Assembly: GCA_963809695.1 (NCBI GenBank)
Contig: CAWEKI010000006.1
Span: 248,001-312,000, forward strand
Source: JAGDMJ01 sp963809695
GTDB lineage: Bacteria > Bacteroidota > Ignavibacteria > UBA10030 > UBA6906
Length of the DNA: 64,000 nt
Direction of reading: 5' to 3'
Under the pieces are notes generated by a model. That model had not been told where the DNA came from and did not search any database. It was given only the letters and a program-made list of their open reading frames with translations. Numbering within the stretch: position 1 is the first letter of the stretch; each line of letters begins with the position of its first letter. Below, in pieces: positions 32,377 through 41,550 of this stretch. Made by a program: the position numbers and the translations under genes.

Positions 32377-33305
32377 GCAACCTCCCGCATGGACTCTTCC
32401 GCAAAGCCTATCAGCCGCATCGCAAGCGCGAGCTGTACGCCCGAATTCTGCCGCACAGCGCGCTGCACGTGCCGGATAATGCCAAGTGCATCGACGACGG
32501 TGGCATTGCCCGCGTTGAGCAGCATATTCGCGTGCCTCTCGGACACGGCTGCCCCGCCGCGCCTGAATCCGTTCATGCCCGCTTGCTGGACAAGCCCGGC
32601 TGCCTTCTTCCCCGGAGGATCGCGGAACATGATTCCCGCATTCGACACATTCAGCGGTTGTTCCGCATTACGCCGGACAAGAATCTGCCGGCGAAGACGC
32701 ATGAGCTGCTCCTTGTCGCCCCGCTCAAGGCGGAATGTTGCACCCAGCACAACATCGCGCCCGGTGCCGCTCCTGCGGTAGGCAAATTTCTCCGGGGCCT
32801 CAGATATGGCCAGGACTTCAGAATCCCGAAGAATCTCGGCTTCTGCCAGGCACCCTTCGGCGAGCTGATCGGAGACAAGTCCGCCTCCTGTCACGAGCCC
32901 TCCCACCGTGCCCGGAGTCCCGGCACATGTTTCCACTCCTCGCAGAGCATGCTCAATGCAAAAATCCACGAGTGCCGCCAGGCGGGCACCGGCCGCGGCG
33001 TGTACGCGAGCTTCTCCTGCCGGAGCGGCCGTGAGCCGGATTCCACAGAAACCGGGTTCCATCATGATCACGGCGCCGTGATATCCCTGGTCGCTGACAA
33101 GCAGGTTGCTCCCCCGTCCGGCAAAGAGGAACGGGATTCCCCTTTCGCGCAGATGCCTCACCACACTCACAAGATCTTCGCGGGAGGACGGAGCGAACAG
33201 GTAATCAGCCGCACCGCCAATGCCCAGTGAAGCGTAGGCAGCAAGGGGCTCGCCCAGCTTGATCGTGCCCTTGAACAGGAGCCGTATGTCCGGCAGAGAG
33301 ACCAT
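32373..33305 (-). CDS. murB: UDP-N-acetylenolpyruvoylglucosamine reductase
   Basis: The 310-residue FAD enzyme reduces UDP-GlcNAc-enolpyruvate to UDP-MurNAc with NADPH. Family motifs appear in order: YASLGIGGAADYL near the N-terminus, IPFLFAGRGSNLLVSDQGYHGAVI, GTPGTVGGLVTGGG and the catalytic Ser region AGIMFRDPPGKKAAGLVQQ. It is the shorter, type II-like form. Start and stop overlap murC and ftsQ neighbours closely, as expected for an operon. Confidence 0.95.
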   Translation of the reverse strand: MVSLPDIRLLFKGTIKLGEPLAAYASLGIGGAADYLFAPSSREDLVSVVRHLRERGIPFLFAGRGSNLLVSDQGYHGAVIMMEPGFCGIRLTAAPAGEARVHAAAGARLAALVDFCIEHALRGVETCAGTPGTVGGLVTGGGLVSDQLAEGCLAEAEILRDSEVLAISEAPEKFAYRRSGTGRDVVLGATFRLERGDKEQLMRLRRQILVRRNAEQPLNVSNAGIMFRDPPGKKAAGLVQQAGMNGFRRGGAAVSERHANMLLNAGNATVVDALGIIRHVQRAVRQNSGVQLALAMRLIGFAEESMREVA

Positions 33306-33314
33306 TGCAGGTTG

Positions 33315-34697
33315 TTATTCGCCGGCTTTCAGTTTCTTGATAAATTCTTCCCCGAATTTCCAGATGTCTCCGGCGCCCATCGTGATCACGATGTCCCCTT
33401 TCCGTACGATGCTCCGGAGAAACACCGGGAGGTTCTTTTTGTCCGGCACGTAATGGACCTGCTTGTGCCCGTACTGCTTTGCCGCATTGACGATCAATTC
33501 CCCGGTCACTCCCTGGATCGGTTCCTCCCGCGCCGGATAGACGTCGGTCACGACGAGCACGTCCGCATTGGAGAATGCGCGACCGAAATCATCATAAAAG
33601 TCCCGCGTGCGCGAATAGAGATGAGGCTGGAACACGCCGATCACCCGCCTGCGCCAGCCCGCCTTCGCTCCGGCCAGCGTTGCCCGGATTTCGGTGGGAT
33701 GGTGCGCGTAATCGTCGATGACGGTGATGCCGTCCACTTCCGCTTTGACCTCCCAGCGCCGGAAGACGCCGGTGAATTTCTCGATGCCCGCCTTCACCTT
33801 TTCGAACGGCACCGCGAGCTCCAGTCCGACGGCGATGGCGGCAAGCGCGTTCTGCACGTTGTGTTTCCCGGGAATCTGAAGCTCGATCTCGCCCAGGTCC
33901 TGCCCTTCTCTCACCACCAGGAAGCGGCTGACATTCTTTTTATGGACGATGTCCACCGCCTGCAGGTCCGCCTGGCCGTTCAGCCCGTAGGTAATGATCT
34001 TCTTCTTGATCTTCGGCATGATGTCCTGCAGGGCAGGCTCATCAAGACAGAGGACCACGAACCCGTAGAAGGGCACCTTCTGCGCGAACTGGATGAACGC
34101 GGACTTGATATCCTCAAGGTCGCGGTAGCAATCCAGGTGGTCGGTCTCCAGCGTCGTCAGCACGGCGATGGTGGGAGTGATGGAAAGGAACGAGCGGTCA
34201 AACTCATCCGCTTCCACCACGATAAATTCCCCCTTGCCGAGCCGGGCGTTGGATCCTGCGAGGCCATGCAGCCGCCCGCCGACGATGACCGTGGGATCGA
34301 TACCCCCTTCCATGAGAATGAGACTCACCATCGATGTAGTGGTGGTCTTCCCATGGGTGCCTGCGATGCCGATGCCGTATCTGAGGCGCATGACCTCGGC
34401 AAGCATCTCGGCCCGGCGGATCACGGGGATCTTCCGCTGGCGCGCTTCAATCACCTCGGGGTTGTCCGGCGCAACAGCGGAGGAATAGACCAGCACGTCG
34501 ACTTCCGGCTCCAGGTTCTTCGCGTCATGACCGATATAGACTTTCGCGCCCAGCGATTCAAGGCGCTCGGTGTTGTCGCTCGCCGCCCGGTCGGAGCCGG
34601 TGATGGAGAACCCCTCGTCGATCAGGATCTCGGCGATGCCGCTCATCCCGATGCCGCCGATGCCGACGAAATGAAGCTTCTTGATGGATGAAAACAT
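33315..34697 (-). CDS. murC: UDP-N-acetylmuramate--L-alanine ligase
   Basis: The 460-residue Mur ligase adds the first peptide residue to UDP-MurNAc. It has the N-terminal UDP-binding HFVGIGGIGMSGIAE, the ATP-binding GIAGTHGKTTTTSMV (about residue 110), and the C-terminal DDYAHHPTEIRATLAG motif typical of MurC and Mpl. The order of domains and length are normal. The gene follows a PH-like membrane protein gene, with a small dispersed repeat in the 42-base gap before its start. Confidence 0.95.
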   Translation of the reverse strand: MFSSIKKLHFVGIGGIGMSGIAEILIDEGFSITGSDRAASDNTERLESLGAKVYIGHDAKNLEPEVDVLVYSSAVAPDNPEVIEARQRKIPVIRRAEMLAEVMRLRYGIGIAGTHGKTTTTSMVSLILMEGGIDPTVIVGGRLHGLAGSNARLGKGEFIVVEADEFDRSFLSITPTIAVLTTLETDHLDCYRDLEDIKSAFIQFAQKVPFYGFVVLCLDEPALQDIMPKIKKKIITYGLNGQADLQAVDIVHKKNVSRFLVVREGQDLGEIELQIPGKHNVQNALAAIAVGLELAVPFEKVKAGIEKFTGVFRRWEVKAEVDGITVIDDYAHHPTEIRATLAGAKAGWRRRVIGVFQPHLYSRTRDFYDDFGRAFSNADVLVVTDVYPAREEPIQGVTGELIVNAAKQYGHKQVHYVPDKKNLPVFLRSIVRKGDIVITMGAGDIWKFGEEFIKKLKAGE

Positions 34698-34706
34698 AAG
34701 AGCTGT

Positions 34707-34727
34707 AGTCAGTAGCCAGTAATCAGA
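34707..34727. repeat. Short dispersed repeat before murC
   Basis: The gap upstream of murC contains AGTCAGTAGCCAGTAATCAG, a text typical of degenerate interspersed repeats. It sits between the PH-like gene's stop and the murC start and shows no ribosome binding site of its own. Confidence 0.35.
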
Positions 34728-34739
34728 AATTGTGAATTC

Positions 34740-35246
34740 TCACCTATCCGTAAACTTCGGGCGGTTCCATCGCCTCTGCTTCCGTTTCGGCACGGATGCC
34801 GCGATGCGGTTCATCTCGTTGACCAGCTCCCGCTCCCGTTCGTAACGCCCGACGCGGATGCGGACGAAGCGTCTGCGGCCTTTCAACTTGATCACAATGA
34901 CCTGGAAGCGCCCGCTGGTCTGGACATGCGCCTCGCGGCCGATGTGCAGCCATTCGATATCCGACAACTTAATGACCCGCTCGTCCCAGTGATGCTTGAA
35001 GATGATGGCATCGGAGGTGATAATCAGCCGCCTGTTGCGGGCAATATTCAGGCCAAGCACGACCAGCGACATCACCACGAAGAAGGTGATCACATACAAC
35101 AATGGGTCGTCCAGCACATAGGAAAACTTTTTCTCGACGAGGCTACCCCGGATTCCACCATAGAGAATCAGGGTCACCAGGTAGATGAGCGCGGACTGGT
35201 AGTAGAAGTCCAGCTTGTATTTGAACGTCTTTACCTGATCCGTCAT
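34740..35246 (-). CDS. PH-like domain membrane protein inside the dcw cluster
   Basis: The 168-residue protein has two membrane helices (about 16-32 and 48-68) and then a bacterial PH-like domain (RRLIITSDAIIFKHHWDERV, IKLSDIEWLHIGREAH, RFVRIRVGRYE). A basic tail rich in Arg and Lys ends the protein. The layout resembles YdbT/YdbS-type bPH proteins and photosystem-like PH membrane proteins. Its place between murG and murC, with normal operon spacing, suggests a role linked to cell-wall synthesis or membrane organisation at the septum, but that is inference. Confidence 0.75.
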   Translation of the reverse strand: MTDQVKTFKYKLDFYYQSALIYLVTLILYGGIRGSLVEKKFSYVLDDPLLYVITFFVVMSLVVLGLNIARNRRLIITSDAIIFKHHWDERVIKLSDIEWLHIGREAHVQTSGRFQVIVIKLKGRRRFVRIRVGRYERERELVNEMNRIAASVPKRKQRRWNRPKFTDR

Positions 35247-35267
35247 GGTGTTGTACGATTGTCGTTT

Positions 35268-36392
35268 CTATCCTGCAAGCGCAAGGACTGCCTGTGCCAA
35301 CGTTCGGGCGGCATCGGGTTTTGCCAGCATCTTTGCCTTCCGTCCCATGGCCTGTCGCCGTGCGGGATCATCCAGCAGCTCCTGCACCAGGGGAAGAAGC
35401 CCCGTCTCCAGTTCGCTATCCTTGCACATCACCGCCGCGCCCCCCTCGGCCATTGCCCGCGCGTTTTCGGTCTGATGATCGGCGGCCGCGTGCGGATACG
35501 GCACGAGCACCGACGGGATGCCAGCCAGCGTCAACTCGGCAATCGTCGAAGCGCCGGAACGGCAGAGCGCCAGATCGCAGGCAGCAAAGGCATTTTCCAT
35601 CCTCTCGATAAAGCGATGCACGCGCGTTTGCCCGGCCACCTTCTCCCCCGCCGTCAGGACAAACTCCCGCGCCATGGTGTAGTCACCCTCGCCGGTCTGC
35701 CAGATCACCTGCACGTCACGGGCGATGATCTCCGGCAGAATCCTGAGCATGGCCTTGTTCAACGACGTCGCTCCCAGGCTCCCGCCGAAGACCAGCAGCG
35801 TCGTCCGGTCGGGCTGCAGCCGGAAGAACTCGGCGCCCTCCTGCCGGCTCACCGTGCCAACGGCGGAGCGGACGGGATTGCCGCTGACCTTCACATTATC
35901 CTGACGCTTCAGGTAGCGCCGCGAGCTCTCGAAGGTGATGTGCACTTCGCTGGCATGCCGGGCAAGAAGCCGCGTTGTCACGCCGGGATAACTGTTCTGC
36001 TCCTGGATCAGCGTCGGGACGCCGAGCACGGAGGCAGCGAAGACCGGGGGGCCGCAGACATAGCCGCCTGTGCCGATTACCACTGCGGGACGGAGCTTTC
36101 GTATGAGAATGAGCGATTGCACTGTTGCCACGATCAATTTCAGGGGGAAAAGCAACGTCCCCGGTGTCAATGTCCGCCTGAACCCGCTGATCCAGATCGG
36201 AACGAACCGGTAGCCCCGCTTGGGAACCACCCGCTCCTCGATCTTCCCTTTTGTTCCGGCAAACACGATCTCCGCATCAGGGCAGAGCGACCGGAGCTCA
36301 TCGGCAATTGCCACCGCCGGATACAGATGCCCTCCCGTTCCGCCGCCGGCGAAGATGAAGGCTGACGACTTTTGCAGAAGTAATGTCTCCAT
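35268..36392 (-). CDS. murG: UDP-GlcNAc:lipid I GlcNAc transferase
   Basis: The 374-residue GT28 glycosyltransferase makes lipid II. The lipid-I binding motif GGTGGHLYPAVAIA is at about residues 15-28, the second glycine-rich loop VFGGSLGATSLNKAM is mid-protein and the sugar-donor site DLALCRSGASTIAEL follows. Residues 4-10 (LLLQKSS) before the family start are encoded by an arm of the palindromic element at 36364-36381, so the start region may have been rebuilt. ATG 36392 is the visible start. Confidence 0.94.
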   Translation of the reverse strand: METLLLQKSSAFIFAGGGTGGHLYPAVAIADELRSLCPDAEIVFAGTKGKIEERVVPKRGYRFVPIWISGFRRTLTPGTLLFPLKLIVATVQSLILIRKLRPAVVIGTGGYVCGPPVFAASVLGVPTLIQEQNSYPGVTTRLLARHASEVHITFESSRRYLKRQDNVKVSGNPVRSAVGTVSRQEGAEFFRLQPDRTTLLVFGGSLGATSLNKAMLRILPEIIARDVQVIWQTGEGDYTMAREFVLTAGEKVAGQTRVHRFIERMENAFAACDLALCRSGASTIAELTLAGIPSVLVPYPHAAADHQTENARAMAEGGAAVMCKDSELETGLLPLVQELLDDPARRQAMGRKAKMLAKPDAARTLAQAVLALAG

Positions 36393-36441
36393 GCTCCCTC
36401 GTCAGCCTGGCTTTCCCCAAACTGCTTCTGCACACGTCATC
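36364..36441. repeat. Degenerate copy of the palindromic element
   Basis: GACGACTTTTGCAGAAGT (36364-36381) and an imperfect reverse complement (ACTGCTTCTGCACACGTC, 36421-36438) bracket the ftsW-murG junction. This is a diverged copy of the 31494-31592 element. It overlaps the murG coding start on one side and touches the ftsW stop on the other. Confidence 0.6.
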
Positions 36442-37615
36442 AGTACACACTCCCAACGGCCGGTGCGGGCGCCGACTCTGTTTGCCGCGCGCCCCGCATG
36501 CTCTTCTCCAGCCGCGGGTGCATGTCCGTCTGCGACGAAATATTCAACAACACGCCGATGGCGATGGACGAAAAAAGCATCGACGAGCCGCCGTAACTCA
36601 CGAAGGGCATCGGCAAACCGGTGGTCGGCAGGATCCCGAGCGTCACGCCTGCATTAATGAGCGCGTAGAGCGTGATCGAAGCGGTGATGCCGATGGCCAG
36701 GTAGCGGCCGAAGTCATCCTTGGCATTTTTCGCGATCTTCATGCCGCGAAGCATAATCGTCAGGAACAGCAGCACGATGAACAGGGTGCCGATCAATCCG
36801 TATTCCTCCCCGACGATGGAGAAGACAAAGTCGCCGTACGATTCCGGCAGGAACAAATCGCGCTGGCGACTGCCGCCGGGGCCGAGGCCCAGAAGGCCCC
36901 CATTGCCAAAACCGATGATTCCCTGCCAGAGCTGATAGCTGCCTTTCGCGCTCGGATCACTGATGCCCGCGAGGAAGTCCATGATTCGCTGCACCCGGTA
37001 GGGCGCCCGCAACATGTAGACGACCAGCAGGGGAACCAGAGAGCCAAACGTCAGCGCCATATGGGAGAGGCGCGCTCCTCCGACAAAGAGCATGATCAGG
37101 CTGACCGCGAAGATCATCGCGCCGTTGCTGAAGTTTGGCTGCAACAGGACCAGCACCGTCACCAATCCGATCCAGATCAACATGGGGATGAACCCGGTCT
37201 TGAAATCCTTCACCTGCGCCTTCTTCACCGAGATCATCACGCAGAGGTGAAAGATCAACGCATACTTGGCAAACTCTGAGGGCTGCAGTCCAAATCCGCC
37301 CAGCCGCAGCCAGCGCGCGGCCCCTTTAACCTCCCCGCCGAGGGCGAGCGTGACGACCAGGAGCGCGATGGCTCCCAGGAGCACCGGCTTTGTCAGCTTC
37401 TTGTACTTCTTGTAGTCCAGGTTCATCACGACAAAGACGGCCAGGAAGCCGGCAAGCACTTTCGTTGCGTGGCTGCCGAGCAGCTTGCCGCTGTCGCCGA
37501 ATTTCAGCATCGCCCACGTGGAGCTCGCGCTGTACACAATCCCGAGGCTCAGCACCATCAGCGTGAGGACCGCGATCAGCGTGATTAGGTCGATATGGTT
37601 CCGCCGCGTGGCCAT
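36440..37615 (-). CDS. ftsW: Septal peptidoglycan polymerase FtsW
   Basis: A 391-residue SEDS protein with about ten membrane helices. Conserved segments are GAARWLRLGGFGLQPSEFAK, where the catalytic and regulatory loop lies, LLQPNFSNGAM, RIMDFLAGISDPSAKG and the C-terminal PTTGLPMPFVSYGGSSM. FtsW polymerises lipid II at the division site with FtsI. It follows murD by six bases. The family and length are clear; the position between murD and murG distinguishes it from RodA. Confidence 0.95.
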   Translation of the reverse strand: MATRRNHIDLITLIAVLTLMVLSLGIVYSASSTWAMLKFGDSGKLLGSHATKVLAGFLAVFVVMNLDYKKYKKLTKPVLLGAIALLVVTLALGGEVKGAARWLRLGGFGLQPSEFAKYALIFHLCVMISVKKAQVKDFKTGFIPMLIWIGLVTVLVLLQPNFSNGAMIFAVSLIMLFVGGARLSHMALTFGSLVPLLVVYMLRAPYRVQRIMDFLAGISDPSAKGSYQLWQGIIGFGNGGLLGLGPGGSRQRDLFLPESYGDFVFSIVGEEYGLIGTLFIVLLFLTIMLRGMKIAKNAKDDFGRYLAIGITASITLYALINAGVTLGILPTTGLPMPFVSYGGSSMLFSSIAIGVLLNISSQTDMHPRLEKSMRGARQTESAPAPAVGSVY

Positions 37616-37621
37616 TGCGTC

Positions 37622-39001
37622 TCAGGCCGGCCTGTCGTTGAGATTTCTAACAAGCTCTTTGAAGACCCGCCCCCGGTGCTCGTAATTTTCGAACCAGTCG
37701 AACGACGCGCATGCGGGCGAGAGCAACACCACATCGCCCGGCTCCGCAAGCTCCGAGCCCGCCTGCACTGCTTCCTCCATGGTTGCAGCCTTGCGCACGG
37801 TGAACTCGGATCCAAACGCCTGCGCGACCGTGTCGGCAGACTCGCCGATGGCAACAACCGCCCGGACATGCTTCCTCATCAGGTCGCGCAGCCGGGAATA
37901 GTCGTTTCCCTTGTCCCTTCCTCCCAGCATGATCACGATCGGCGATTCAAAGCTCTGCAGAGCGTACCAGACTGAATCTACGTTGGTCGCCTTGGAATCA
38001 TTCACGTACTTCACGCCGTTCACCTCGCGCACGAACTCCAGGCGGTGTTCCACTCCCTGAAAGCTCATCAGCGTAGAGGCAATCGTGGCCGCCGGGACGC
38101 CCATGGCCTGTGCGGCCAGGGATGCCGCCATGGAGTTGTAGCGGTTATGGCCTCCCTTGATCCCGATCTGCACGACGGGCATGATCCGGGACCGCGTGCC
38201 GTACACCATAGTCACCAGATCTCCTCCATCAACCCACGCGCCGGCATCCAGCGGGCGAATGATGCTGAACGGCAGCCGGGTGATGCCCGGGTTGGCCATG
38301 CGCTCGACCTCGCGCCTGGTCACGTCATCATCATAGTTATAGATGAGGACATCTCCTTCGCGCTGATTTTCAAAGACCCTGCACTTCGATGCGATGTATT
38401 TCTCGAACGAATGCTCGTACCGGTCCAGATGATCCGGTGTGATGTTCAGGATAATCGACACCCGCGGCCGAAACGACGCGATATGGTCCAACTGAAAACT
38501 GCTCACTTCCAGGATCGCAACGCTGTCCGGCACTGCGCTGCTCGTCACCAGCGAGAACGCCGTGCCGATATTGCCTGCAATAATCGCAGGGCGCCCGGCA
38601 TCGGCGAAGATCTCGCCAATCAGCGTGGTCGTCGTTGTCTTTCCGTTCGTCCCGGTGACTGCAATCATGGGAGCAGGGCAGAACCAGCTTGCCACCTCAA
38701 GCTCGCTGACCACGCGCAGGCCTATCATCAGGGCGTCCCGGACGAGTGGCATCGACGACGGCACGCCGGGGCTGAGCACCAGGACATCGGCTTCAAGCAG
38801 ACGCCTCGTGTTGGATCCCAGCTCAAAGGGGATCCCCATCCGCTCCAGCTCGGCGGCAGCCTGATGCATCTTGTCGGCCGGCGCCTTGTCGCTCACGAAC
38901 ACCGTCGCACCACGATCCCGCAGGAGCGCGGCCACTGCCAGACCGCTCCGGGCAGCACCCAGGATGCTGAAGCGTGTGTTCTTCAACGACAGCATATCCA
39001 T
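37622..39001 (-). CDS. murD: UDP-N-acetylmuramoylalanine--D-glutamate ligase
   Basis: The 459-residue Mur ligase adds D-Glu. It shows FSILGAARSGLAVAALL at the N-terminus, the P-loop ITVTGTNGKTTTTTLIGEI-like AVTGTNGKTTTTTLIGE near 110, NITPDHLDRYEHSFEKY and the C-terminal RDKGNDYSRLRDLM with LLSPACASFDWFENYEHRG. All expected motifs are in order. The start overlaps the mraY stop (TAATG). Confidence 0.95.
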   Translation of the reverse strand: MDMLSLKNTRFSILGAARSGLAVAALLRDRGATVFVSDKAPADKMHQAAAELERMGIPFELGSNTRRLLEADVLVLSPGVPSSMPLVRDALMIGLRVVSELEVASWFCPAPMIAVTGTNGKTTTTTLIGEIFADAGRPAIIAGNIGTAFSLVTSSAVPDSVAILEVSSFQLDHIASFRPRVSIILNITPDHLDRYEHSFEKYIASKCRVFENQREGDVLIYNYDDDVTRREVERMANPGITRLPFSIIRPLDAGAWVDGGDLVTMVYGTRSRIMPVVQIGIKGGHNRYNSMAASLAAQAMGVPAATIASTLMSFQGVEHRLEFVREVNGVKYVNDSKATNVDSVWYALQSFESPIVIMLGGRDKGNDYSRLRDLMRKHVRAVVAIGESADTVAQAFGSEFTVRKAATMEEAVQAGSELAEPGDVVLLSPACASFDWFENYEHRGRVFKELVRNLNDRPA

Positions 39002-40125
39002 TATCGCACCTTGAACGTCGCCAGGCTCAGGATCATCATGAGAATGGCAACAATGTAAAACCGCGTGACGATCTTCGGCTCGGGCCAGCCGAGCATCTCA
39101 AAATGATGATGGAGCGGCGCCATACGGAAGACGCGCCGTCCTTCGCCATACCTCCGCTTGGTGTACTTGAAATAGGCGCGCTGGATGATGACCGACGCCG
39201 TCTCCGCCAGGAACACTCCCCCGAGCGTGGGGAGCAGCAATTCCTTCTTAATCAGCACGCACAGCGCGCCAATGGCACCGCCGAGGGCCAGCGACCCTGT
39301 GTCTCCCATGAACACCTGCGCGGGATACGCGTTGAACCAGAGGAACCCGAGCGATGCGCCGGCCATAGCGGCGCAGAATACCGTAAGCTCACCGTTGCCG
39401 CGCAGGAACGGGATTGTCAGATACTCGCTCAGCAAGGCGTTTCCCGAAAAATAGCTGATGACCGCCAGGGTGAGCCCCACGATCCCCACCAGGCCGATGG
39501 CCAGACCGTCAAGGCCGTCGGTGAGGTTCACCGCGTTCGAGGTCGCCACAATCACGAAGATCACCACCGGAATGTAGAGCCGGCCAAAATCAAACTCCGT
39601 TGACTTCAGGAACGGGACCGTGGTCGACGAACTGATCTTCCACAGGTCAGGATCGATCCAATGCGGAAAGAAATAGATGACCCCTCCGACCACCAACCCG
39701 ACGAACACCTGCCCGACGATCTTGTATCTGCCGATGAGTCCTTTCCGCTTCTTTTTTACCACCTTCAGAAAGTCGTCCAGGAACCCGACCGCACCCAGCG
39801 TCAGCGTCACGAACAGGATCAGAACCACATACATGTTTCCGATGTTGCCCCAGAGCAGCGTAGGAAGAATGATCGCCGCCAGCACGATCAGGCCCCCCAT
39901 CGTCGGGGTCCCGGCCTTGGTCAGATGGGTCTTCGGGGCTTCGAGTTTCGCCGCCTCGCCGATCTGCCGCTCCCGCAACCTTTTGATAATCTTTGGTCCC
40001 AGCCAGAACGCGATGATCAGGGCCGTCACCGCCGCGGCTGCCGCACGGAAGGTGATGTACCGGACGATCCCGAATCCGGGCGGATGATACAGCCGTTCAA
40101 TCAGATCGATCAGGAAATATAACAT
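39001..40125 (-). CDS. mraY: Phospho-MurNAc-pentapeptide transferase
   Basis: A 374-residue integral membrane enzyme that transfers phospho-MurNAc-pentapeptide to undecaprenyl phosphate, making lipid I. The Asp-rich GFLDDFLKVVKKKRKG, the NAVNLTDGLDGLAIG segment and the FNAYPAQVFMGDTGSLALGG region are visible, together with the HHHFE motif (APLHHHFEMLGWPEPKIV) near the end. About ten membrane helices. Start at ATG 40125, three bases after the murF stop. Confidence 0.96.
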   Translation of the reverse strand: MLYFLIDLIERLYHPPGFGIVRYITFRAAAAAVTALIIAFWLGPKIIKRLRERQIGEAAKLEAPKTHLTKAGTPTMGGLIVLAAIILPTLLWGNIGNMYVVLILFVTLTLGAVGFLDDFLKVVKKKRKGLIGRYKIVGQVFVGLVVGGVIYFFPHWIDPDLWKISSSTTVPFLKSTEFDFGRLYIPVVIFVIVATSNAVNLTDGLDGLAIGLVGIVGLTLAVISYFSGNALLSEYLTIPFLRGNGELTVFCAAMAGASLGFLWFNAYPAQVFMGDTGSLALGGAIGALCVLIKKELLLPTLGGVFLAETASVIIQRAYFKYTKRRYGEGRRVFRMAPLHHHFEMLGWPEPKIVTRFYIVAILMMILSLATFKVR

Positions 40126-40128
40126 GCG

Positions 40129-41550
40129 TTATCCAATTGCTCGGCCATACATCGGCATCGTTGATTGAAGGCGCTCCTCCAGGAACGTCGCGACATCTTC
40201 GAGCCTCATCGAACGCGAAGCCTTGATGAGCACCGCATCGCCGGGCGCCACCAGCTCCGCAAGGTACTCTGCGAGCATGTTTTTCTGATCATAGTGCACC
40301 GCGAAGCGGCCTCCGGCCGCATCGTGGATGTGCCGTGCCAGGTCCCCGAACGTCAGCACAAAGTCAATGCCGAGACGGGCGGCCTCTTTGCCGATTGCCT
40401 CGTGCTCTGCGGCACCGGCGGACCCCAGCTCACGCATGTCCCCCAGCACCGCGATGCGCTTCCCCGTCACCTTTGCCGCCGCCAGCGTCTTCAGCGCGGC
40501 CAGCATGGAGTCCGGGTTGGCATTGTATGCATCGTTCAGAATAATGACCCCTTGCACGTTCTTCACTTCCATCCGCTTGCTCGCAGCCCGGAACGCCTCA
40601 AGCGCCTCGCGGATCTTTGTGGCCGGGACCTTGAAGCTCAGTCCCACCGCGGCCGCAGCAAGCGCGTTGAGCGCGTTATGCTCTCCTGGAATCGCCAGCT
40701 CCACACGGGCGGGATTCTTCAACCGCTCCCCTTGAAACTGGAGCACCGCACAACCGGTCTCGTTGAGTCCGAGGATCTTTCCCCGCACATTCGCGCCCCG
40801 GGCCGATAGCCCGTAGCTCACTTTATGCTTGAGCCGCTTTGCCGCGGCCCTGACGAGCGCATCTCCCGTATTGACGAACCCGAGCCCCTGCTTCAATACA
40901 CCCAGGCGGCTGAAGAGCACACCCTCTTCCTGCGCCACTCCCTCGACGGTGCCGAAGAATTCCAGATGCTCGCGGCCAATAGTAGTGATGAGGCCGTGGG
41001 TCGGCTCCAGGATGTCACAGAGCAGTGCGATCTCCCCTGGATGATTTGTGCCGATCTCAATAACCGCCAGTTCATGCTCTTTCTCCAGGCGGAGCAGGGT
41101 GTGCGGAACACCGATATGATTGTTCAGGTTTCCCTGCGTGGAGTGTACGCGGTATTTCATGCGCAATACCGCGGTGACCATGTCTTTGGTCGTGGTCTTC
41201 CCGTTGCTCCCCGCAATGGCCAGGACCGGGATGGCAAATCCTTTTCTATAGAGATGCGCGAGCGCACCGAGTGTTTTCGTCGAATCTTCGACGACGAGAA
41301 ACCCGCCCCGGGCCTGGTCCTTCGCCGCCCACGAGGATTCCACAATGGCACCCAGGGCTCCCTTGGCGAGCGCCTCCCGGATGAACTCGTGGCCGTCGAA
41401 GTTTTCTCCGCGAAGCGCGACAAACAGGTCTCCGACCGCAACCGTGCGCGAATCCGTCGACACCCCCGTGAACGTTTTCCCCTCCAGGAGCTCTGGGCTG
41501 CGCACCTGCATGTGAGGAATCGATAGGAGTTCTTTCGCGCCCAGATTCAT
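40129..41550 (-). CDS. murF: UDP-MurNAc-tripeptide--D-alanyl-D-alanine ligase
   Basis: The 473-residue ligase adds D-Ala-D-Ala to the UDP-MurNAc-tripeptide. GVSTDSRTVAVGDLFVALRG is the UDP-binding N-terminal motif, AIAGSNGKTTTKDMVTAVLR the ATP loop, NLNNHIGVPHTLLRL the second conserved segment and LNDAYNANPDSMLAALKTL the C-terminal motif. Complete. Overlaps the murE stop by four bases (ATGA). Confidence 0.95.
   Translation of the reverse strand: MNLGAKELLSIPHMQVRSPELLEGKTFTGVSTDSRTVAVGDLFVALRGENFDGHEFIREALAKGALGAIVESSWAAKDQARGGFLVVEDSTKTLGALAHLYRKGFAIPVLAIAGSNGKTTTKDMVTAVLRMKYRVHSTQGNLNNHIGVPHTLLRLEKEHELAVIEIGTNHPGEIALLCDILEPTHGLITTIGREHLEFFGTVEGVAQEEGVLFSRLGVLKQGLGFVNTGDALVRAAAKRLKHKVSYGLSARGANVRGKILGLNETGCAVLQFQGERLKNPARVELAIPGEHNALNALAAAAVGLSFKVPATKIREALEAFRAASKRMEVKNVQGVIILNDAYNANPDSMLAALKTLAAAKVTGKRIAVLGDMRELGSAGAAEHEAIGKEAARLGIDFVLTFGDLARHIHDAAGGRFAVHYDQKNMLAEYLAELVAPGDAVLIKASRSMRLEDVATFLEERLQSTMPMYGRAIG

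Noticed and set aside
33312..34691. Long plus-strand ORF of 459 codons opposite murC
   Set aside because: It is an antisense shadow of a certain gene, with no ribosome binding site and no family resemblance. GC-rich third positions of murC keep the opposite frame open.
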